This document shows positions 6,982-10,602 of a DNA stretch of 10,602 bases, piece by piece. The stretch comes from an uncultured Collinsella sp. (GTDB lineage Bacteria; Actinomycetota; Coriobacteriia; Coriobacteriales; Coriobacteriaceae): positions 1 through 10,602 of the forward strand of contig CABVBR010000063.1 in assembly GCA_902496645.1 (NCBI GenBank). Reading direction: 5' to 3'. Below the pieces are notes generated by a model. The model ran no database searches, was not told the origin of the DNA, and worked only from the letters and a program-made list of their open reading frames with translations. Position 1 is the stretch's first letter, and every line of letters begins with the position of its first letter. The translations under genes were made by a program, and so were the position numbers.

Positions 6982-7841
6982 TATTTAAGCACCCAATTAT
7001 CAAAAGAGAGTCCATAGCTCTCGTACTTGTCGCAGAGGTCCTTGACCGTGCCGTCCTCGTAGAGCGCCTTGAGCGACTCGGTCACGGCGTCGGCAGACTT
7101 GGTGTCGCCCTTCTTAAAGCCGACGGCGTAGTGCTCGCTGGACAGCGGCTCGTCAAGCTGCGTATAGACATCGGGCTTGGCGGCAAGCTGATACTGAGCG
7201 ATCGAGAGGTCGCAGGCAACGGCATCGACAGCGCCACTTTCGAGCTGCATAAACGCTGTGTTGTACTCGCCGATGGTATCGAGCGTGGCAAACGTCGCAG
7301 CCAGATCCTTCTGGTCGCCCTCGAGCACGTCCTGAGCGGCGGAATCGGTCTGGGTAATCACGGTCTTACCGGCAAGGTCGTCCCAGCTCTCGATGCCGGC
7401 GTCTTTCTTGACCACCAGCACCTGCTCGTTGAGCATGTACGGCTCGGAGAACGTGTAGTCGTCCTCGCGGCCCTCCTTGGTAAAGCCGTTCCAGATGCAG
7501 TTGATGGCGCCCGAGTTGAGCAGCGTGTCCTTGGCATCCCAGTCGATGGCCTCGTAGTCGACGTCCCAGCCCTGCTTGTCGGCAACGGCCTTGGCAAGGT
7601 CGAGGTCAAAGCCGGTGTACTCACCGTCGTCGCCCACAAAACCATACGGAGGATAGGACTTGTCAAAGCCCACGACGAGCTTCTTGGACTCCGCAGCGCC
7701 CTTCACGTCCTTGGCTGCGGCAGAACCAGCTGCGGAGCCCTTATCGGCTCCGCCGCCACAGCCAACCAGGCCAAGGCCGAGCACCGTGGCGAGCGAGCCA
7801 GCTAGACCAACAAACTGACGACGAGATATATCGGTATTCAT
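6981..7841 (-). CDS. Amino-acid ABC transporter substrate-binding lipoprotein (SBP family 3), Tat-type signal
   Basis: The 286-aa protein captures the substrate outside the membrane and is the first gene of the operon. The N-terminus has a twin-arginine motif, SRRQFVG (residues 6-12), a hydrophobic stretch and a lipobox LVGC with C28 as the lipidated residue. This suggests export folded, by Tat, and membrane anchoring. A flexible Ala/Gly/Ser/Lys linker covers about 29-52. The mature domain shows family 3 hallmarks: LVVGFDKSYPPYGF, YTGFDLDLAKAVA, CIWNGFTKEGRED, YTFSEPYMLNEQVLVV and VDAVACDLS. The ligand is most likely a polar or charged amino acid but cannot be specified. The ATG at 7841 follows AAGGGGG. 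Expression is probably driven by the promoter at 7897-7925, with a possible operator between promoter and start. Confidence 0.92.
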   Translation of the reverse strand: MNTDISRRQFVGLAGSLATVLGLGLVGCGGGADKGSAAGSAAAKDVKGAAESKKLVVGFDKSYPPYGFVGDDGEYTGFDLDLAKAVADKQGWDVDYEAIDWDAKDTLLNSGAINCIWNGFTKEGREDDYTFSEPYMLNEQVLVVKKDAGIESWDDLAGKTVITQTDSAAQDVLEGDQKDLAATFATLDTIGEYNTAFMQLESGAVDAVACDLSIAQYQLAAKPDVYTQLDEPLSSEHYAVGFKKGDTKSADAVTESLKALYEDGTVKDLCDKYESYGLSFDNWVLK

Positions 7842-7845
7842 GGTA

Positions 7846-7854
7846 TCCCCCTTG
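7846..7854 (-). promoter_or_regulatory. Ribosome binding site of the binding-lipoprotein gene
   Basis: The minus strand reads CAAGGGGGA four bases before the ATG at 7841, a good purine-rich Shine-Dalgarno. It is much stronger than those before the permease and ATPase, in keeping with high binding-protein synthesis and coupled translation downstream. Confidence 0.7.
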
Positions 7855-7858
7855 ATAG

Positions 7859-7878
7859 CACTTTAGTTAAGTAAAGTG
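7859..7878. promoter_or_regulatory. Operator-like palindrome before the importer operon
   Basis: CACTTTA (7859-7865) and TAAAGTG (7872-7878) form a perfect 7-bp inverted repeat around a TTAA-centred spacer. It lies between the predicted promoter and the ribosome binding site, where a bound repressor would block transcription. CACTTTAG recurs at 7903-7910, next to the -10 box, and at 8118-8125, upstream of the divergent gene. The regulator is unknown and the operator role is inferred. Confidence 0.45.
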
Positions 7879-7896
7879 AGGCATGTAACGTTCAGA

Positions 7897-7925
7897 ATCA
7901 TACACTTTAGCGTGATGGAGCACAA
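7897..7925 (-). promoter_or_regulatory. Predicted sigma-70-type promoter of the importer operon
   Basis: On the minus strand, TTGTGC (7920-7925) and TATGAT (7897-7902) are separated by exactly 17 bp. The -10 matches the consensus in 5 of 6 positions and the -35 in at least the key TTG. Transcription would start near 7890, giving a leader of about 50 nt that includes the CACTTTA palindrome. The -35 box overlaps the outer edge of the large palindrome. Confidence 0.6.
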
Positions 7926-8087
7926 GGTTGGCGCGCCCGGAATGCCGGCGGCCGTCGCGGTATTTAATTTGCTGCTCTACAGTCCTGCTCACGACGGAGA
8001 GCACATTAAGTGCTCTCCTGTTCGTGCGGAACTCGCGACAAATTAAATACCGCGACGGCCGCCGGCATTCCGGGAGACAACGTGCTC
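7918..8087. repeat. Large intergenic palindrome with a perfect 36-bp inverted repeat
   Basis: The arms 7936-7971 and 8039-8074 are perfect inverted repeats of 36 bp, very GC-rich outside and AT-rich (TATTTAATTT) at the inner end. The 67-nt interior contains a second perfect 9-bp hairpin, GGAGAGCAC (7996-8004) and GTGCTCTCC (8010-8018), with loop ATTAA and a short CACGA/TCGTG stem (7990-7994 and 8022-8026) beside it. Outside the arms, GAGCAC and GTTG (7918-7930) pair with CAAC and GTGCTC (8078-8087). Nearly the whole 170 nt can fold into one hairpin or cruciform. It lies between two divergently transcribed genes and has no T-tract, so it is not an obvious terminator. It may be an ERIC- or MITE-like intergenic repeat or a structural regulatory element. 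No gene is supported inside it. Confidence 0.9.
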
Positions 8088-8177
8088 GGGGTCTGAAATA
8101 GCCCCCCTCCAAACGAGCACTTTAGATGCACGGTACAATGCTTGTGGCTTTTAATTCATACATTAGTGGGGTTATTG

Positions 8178-9626
8178 ATGGCAGAATCTCGTGCTGAGCG
8201 TAAGGCTCGGCGTGCTTTAATCCAGGCGGCTGAGGGATCGGAGGAGAAAAAGGCTCCTAAGAAATCTAAGTCGGCTAAGGATGCGAAGGGTAAATCTAAC
8301 AAGGGCAAGGCAAAGGGTAAGCGTTCTGGTGCTCGTCAGGGCGGGGGCAAGAAACCTGTAGCTCGCACTGAGCGCTTGCACAAAGACTCGGCCAAGCCTG
8401 CTCGTAAAACTGTGGATCCCAAGTCGCCTTGTTCCATCATGAAAGCTTGTGGTGGGTGCACGTCGCTTAATCGTCCTTATAAAAAGCAGCTCGCTGCTAA
8501 GCAGGCTGCTATGGAGGAGCTGTTTGCCGAGCTTTGTGAGCGCGAGGGTATCGCAGTCGATCCTATTCGCGGTATGGGTGTTACCCTGGGCGATCCGGGT
8601 AAGTATCCTGCGCCGCGTGGTTTTCGCCATAAGGCCGCCACTCCTTTTGCTCCTGGTAAGGAGGGTGCTGTCCGTTGCGGCTTCTTTGAGCGCGGCACGC
8701 ACAGAATCGTTGCCGTACCCGAGTGTCCTGTCGAGGCGCCGGGCGCTCGTCAAATTCTCAACGGCATCGCGCGCGAGGCCGAACGTCTGCATATTCCCGC
8801 CTTTAATGAGGACAAGCATCTTGGTTTGCTTCGCTATGCCGTCGTTCGCTGTGGCTGGCGCACCGACCAGATCATGGTCACCCTTGTGACCGCCCAGCGT
8901 GACTTACCGCATGCGCAGGAGTTCTTTGAGGCTGTCGCCGCACTCGATCCGCATATCGTCACCGTCGCTCAGAACATCAACGGTCGCCCCGGTAACGCCA
9001 TCTTGGGTGAGGAGACTCGTATCGTCTATGGTGCCGAGTGCATGCGCGATCAGCTGCTCGGCTGCGACTTCGATATCTCCCCCACCGCGTTTTATCAGAC
9101 CAACCCGCAGCAAACCGAACTGCTCTATCAGCTCGCCATTGACGGTATGGATCTGCAGCAGGGTGACGTACTCATGGATGCCTATTGCGGTAGCGGAACT
9201 ATCGGCCTGTGCGCAGCCAAAGCCGCCCAGGACAAGGGCATCGGCATTATGCTGCTTGGCGTGGAGCGCAACCCGGCGGGCATTGCCGACGCACGTCGCA
9301 ACGCCGAGCTCAACGGCCTCACCCGCAGCGCTTGGTTTATGGCCGACGATGCGACCGACTATATTCTCGATGCCGCCGACAACAACGAGCGCGTCGACGT
9401 CCTTTCCATCGACCCGCCGCGCGCCGGTTCCACCCCCGAGTTCCTCGAGGCCGCCTGCGCACTTAAGCCGCGCCGCATCTCCTATATCAGCTGCAATCCC
9501 GTCACCCAAGAGCGTGACCTACACCAGCTCCTCGACGGTGGCTATCGCCTGCTCAAGATCACGCCGGTCGACATGTTCCCTCATACCGACCACACCGAGA
9601 CCGTCGCGGTCCTCGAGCGCCGCTAA
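8178..9626 (+). CDS. RumA/RlmD-type RNA (uracil-5-)-methyltransferase
   Basis: The 482-aa protein uses S-adenosylmethionine to methylate uracil C5 in RNA, most likely 23S rRNA. Cysteines C85, C91, C94 (in CGGC) and C183 (in VPECPVE) match the four-cysteine iron-sulfur cluster of RlmD. The methyltransferase fold shows FYQTNPQQTE (305-314), the SAM loop DAYCGSGTIGL (334-344), IDPPRAG (411-417), the catalytic C439 in SCNP and the probable base E474 in DHTETVAV. The TRAM domain usually found at the N-terminus is absent. In its place is a lysine-, serine- and glycine-rich tail (about 22-77), probably disordered and RNA-binding. The ATG at 8178 follows GGGG at a short distance; the upstream start at 8142 adds an unrelated hydrophobic stretch. 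RlmD, RlmC or a bifunctional RlmCD cannot be told apart here. The 5' third uses more T-ending codons (GCT, CGT) than the rest. Confidence 0.9.
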   Translation: MAESRAERKARRALIQAAEGSEEKKAPKKSKSAKDAKGKSNKGKAKGKRSGARQGGGKKPVARTERLHKDSAKPARKTVDPKSPCSIMKACGGCTSLNRPYKKQLAAKQAAMEELFAELCEREGIAVDPIRGMGVTLGDPGKYPAPRGFRHKAATPFAPGKEGAVRCGFFERGTHRIVAVPECPVEAPGARQILNGIAREAERLHIPAFNEDKHLGLLRYAVVRCGWRTDQIMVTLVTAQRDLPHAQEFFEAVAALDPHIVTVAQNINGRPGNAILGEETRIVYGAECMRDQLLGCDFDISPTAFYQTNPQQTELLYQLAIDGMDLQQGDVLMDAYCGSGTIGLCAAKAAQDKGIGIMLLGVERNPAGIADARRNAELNGLTRSAWFMADDATDYILDAADNNERVDVLSIDPPRAGSTPEFLEAACALKPRRISYISCNPVTQERDLHQLLDGGYRLLKITPVDMFPHTDHTETVAVLERR

Positions 9627-9653
9627 TCCACCCCGGTAGATTTTTGGGACAGG

Positions 9654-9689
9654 AAAGGGGGGGGCGGCCCGTCTGGACCGCCCCCCCTT
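9654..9689. terminator. GC-rich, probably bidirectional terminator between convergent genes
   Basis: A G8 run plus CGG (9657-9667) pairs with CCG plus C7 (9678-9687), and the stem extends inward past one mismatch to a GTCT loop. Flanking AAA on the left and TT on the right give only short U-tracts in either direction. It sits between the methyltransferase stop and the end of the leftward PHP gene. Confidence 0.65.
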
Positions 9690-9709
9690 CGTTGGACATA
9701 TGAGTCTCG

Positions 9710-10531
9710 TTACATCCCCTTGCGCAGGTCGCATACGCCGGCTGCCGCCATCTCGCGCAGCAGCGTCTCGCGGTCGCGCGTCACGATCAGGTCCAGCGGG
9801 AAGTGAATCTCGTCGAGCAACTTGCGGGCGTGCTCGAGCTTGCCAATGGCCATACCAATATGGGCATCGGTCGACACACCAATACCCACGCCCAGCTCGG
9901 CGCAGCGCTCGGCAATCTTGCGGCATACGGCCCAATGCTCAGTGTCGGTACCGTGCTCAAGACTATGGTTGTTGATCTCAATGATCTTGTGCTTGGCTTT
10001 GGCCGCCAGCAGCACCTCATCGATATCGAACGGCACGCCCGAGCGCCCCGTATGCCCCAGCATGAACACCTTGGGGTGCTCCAGAGCATTGATGTACATC
10101 TGGGTCGTTTGGGCTAGCGTCGCGCCTTCGGCAAACTGCGAGTTATGCACGCTTGCCACCAAATAATCCAAATTACGCGTCACCAAATCGAACAGCAAAT
10201 GCTCACGACTATACGAACCGCCAGCAAGATCGAGCGAAACGGGAATGTCTTCGCCAAACAAGCTGCCGTCCAGCGAAACGATATCGGCCTCGGCGCCGCG
10301 AAGCACCAGCACGCCGCTCCAAATGCGCGGCCAGATATCCTGGTTAATAAAGAACTGGAAACTGCGCAGGTCATTGGGGCAAGGCGTAACCATCGAGCTT
10401 AAATGATCGGCGGAACCGAGCACCTGAAGGCCGCGCTCTGCCGCCCAATAGACGTTCTTCTCAATGGTTGAGTACGCATGCGCGGAGAATAGCGTATGAG
10501 TATGAATATCACAAGAAAGAAGGTAGGGCAT
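9710..10531 (-). CDS. PHP-domain metal-dependent phosphatase/hydrolase, YcdX-like
   Basis: The 273-aa protein spans a whole PHP domain, close to the length of E. coli YcdX, and is probably cytoplasmic. It shows all nine expected metal ligands: H10 and H12 (in DIHTHT), H18, H43 (in SADH), E81 (in RGAEAD), H129 (in SVHN), H160 (in LGHTGR), and D222 and H224 (in STDAH). This set matches the trinuclear zinc site of YcdX-type PHP phosphatases, so it is probably a catalytically active phosphoesterase. The physiological substrate is unknown. Related PHP proteins include histidinol phosphatases and the PHP domains of polymerases, but the short single-domain form and ligand order fit YcdX best. The ATG at 10531 has AAGGAG five bases upstream, so the 16-codon extension to 10579 is rejected. 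It appears monocistronic, convergent with the methyltransferase gene. Confidence 0.88.
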   Translation of the reverse strand: MPYLLSCDIHTHTLFSAHAYSTIEKNVYWAAERGLQVLGSADHLSSMVTPCPNDLRSFQFFINQDIWPRIWSGVLVLRGAEADIVSLDGSLFGEDIPVSLDLAGGSYSREHLLFDLVTRNLDYLVASVHNSQFAEGATLAQTTQMYINALEHPKVFMLGHTGRSGVPFDIDEVLLAAKAKHKIIEINNHSLEHGTDTEHWAVCRKIAERCAELGVGIGVSTDAHIGMAIGKLEHARKLLDEIHFPLDLIVTRDRETLLREMAAAGVCDLRKGM

Positions 10532-10535
10532 CGGG

Positions 10536-10542
10536 TCTCCTT
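10536..10542 (-). promoter_or_regulatory. Ribosome binding site fixing the PHP protein start
   Basis: The minus strand reads AAGGAGA, five bases before the ATG at 10531. This selects the MPYLLSCDIHTHT start over the upstream ATG at 10579. Confidence 0.8.
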
Positions 10543-10568
10543 GTCCAGTATGGCCGTCGCGTATATTC

Positions 10569-10598
10569 ATTGTACGCATAGCTTTCGGCAGTCGTAAA
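10569..10598 (-). promoter_or_regulatory. Predicted promoter of the PHP gene
   Basis: On the minus strand TTTACG (10593-10598) and TACAAT (10569-10574) are 18 bp apart. The -10 is a good match to TATAAT and the -35 matches 4 of 6 positions. Transcription would begin about 30 nt before the start codon. The 10579 ATG would fall upstream of that start, which supports the shorter protein. Confidence 0.5.
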
Positions 10599-10602
10599 AC
10601 TG

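Noticed and set aside
6981..7805. Rightward 276-codon frame
   Set aside because: It is antisense to the substrate-binding protein gene, which has convincing family motifs and a signal peptide.
7867..8112. Leftward 81-codon frame between the divergent genes
   Set aside because: It runs through the large palindrome and the importer promoter; its composition follows the inverted repeat and there is no good ribosome binding site.
8100..8177. Promoter for the methyltransferase gene using TACAAT near 8133
   Set aside because: The -10-like hexamer is good, but no acceptable -35 sequence lies 16-18 bp upstream, so it is not listed as a feature.
1..10602. tRNA, rRNA, CRISPR array or a new defence-type gene cluster
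   Set aside because: No tRNA-like cloverleaf, rRNA core sequence or regularly spaced direct-repeat array was seen, and every sizeable gene belongs to a recognisable family.

Overview
The window looks like chromosomal DNA of a high-GC member of the Coriobacteriia, most like Collinsella. This is inferred from GC-rich codon use, an actinobacterial-type EF-G paralogue and the general look of the proteins; no marker gene proves it.

Layout. Positions 1-3093 are a pile-up of mobile elements. A complete IS21-family element (219-2474, istA and istB, TGT...ACA ends) separates two broken transposases of different families, both reading leftward. On the right is the N-terminal third of an ISL3-family transposase. 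On the left is the C-terminal part of an IS30-family transposase, which runs off the window edge. The ISL3 remnant ends at about 3093, where the host chromosome begins.

Positions 3131-10602 are ordinary host genes. Leftward come an EF-G-like GTPase paralogue (3200-5275) with its terminator, then a three-gene polar amino-acid ABC importer operon (binding lipoprotein, permease, ATPase; 7841 down to 5571) with tightly overlapping genes, a clear promoter and a strong terminator. A 336-base divergent intergenic region (7842-8177) follows. It holds the importer promoter, an operator-like palindrome and a very large palindrome of about 170 nt whose core is a perfect 36-bp inverted repeat. Rightward is a RumA/RlmD-type RNA uracil-5-methyltransferase (8178-9626) with a lysine-rich N-terminal tail. 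It converges across a GC-rich hairpin on a leftward PHP-family metal hydrolase of the YcdX type (9710-10531), whose promoter lies at the right edge.

The importer genes clearly work together: the lipoprotein captures an amino acid, the permease conducts it and the ATPase drives uptake. The EF-G paralogue, methyltransferase and PHP protein are single-gene units with no evident link. No new multi-gene system is visible. The least explained items are the large intergenic palindrome, the mismatched transposase fragments either side of the IS21 element, and the degenerate GTPase motifs of the EF-G paralogue.
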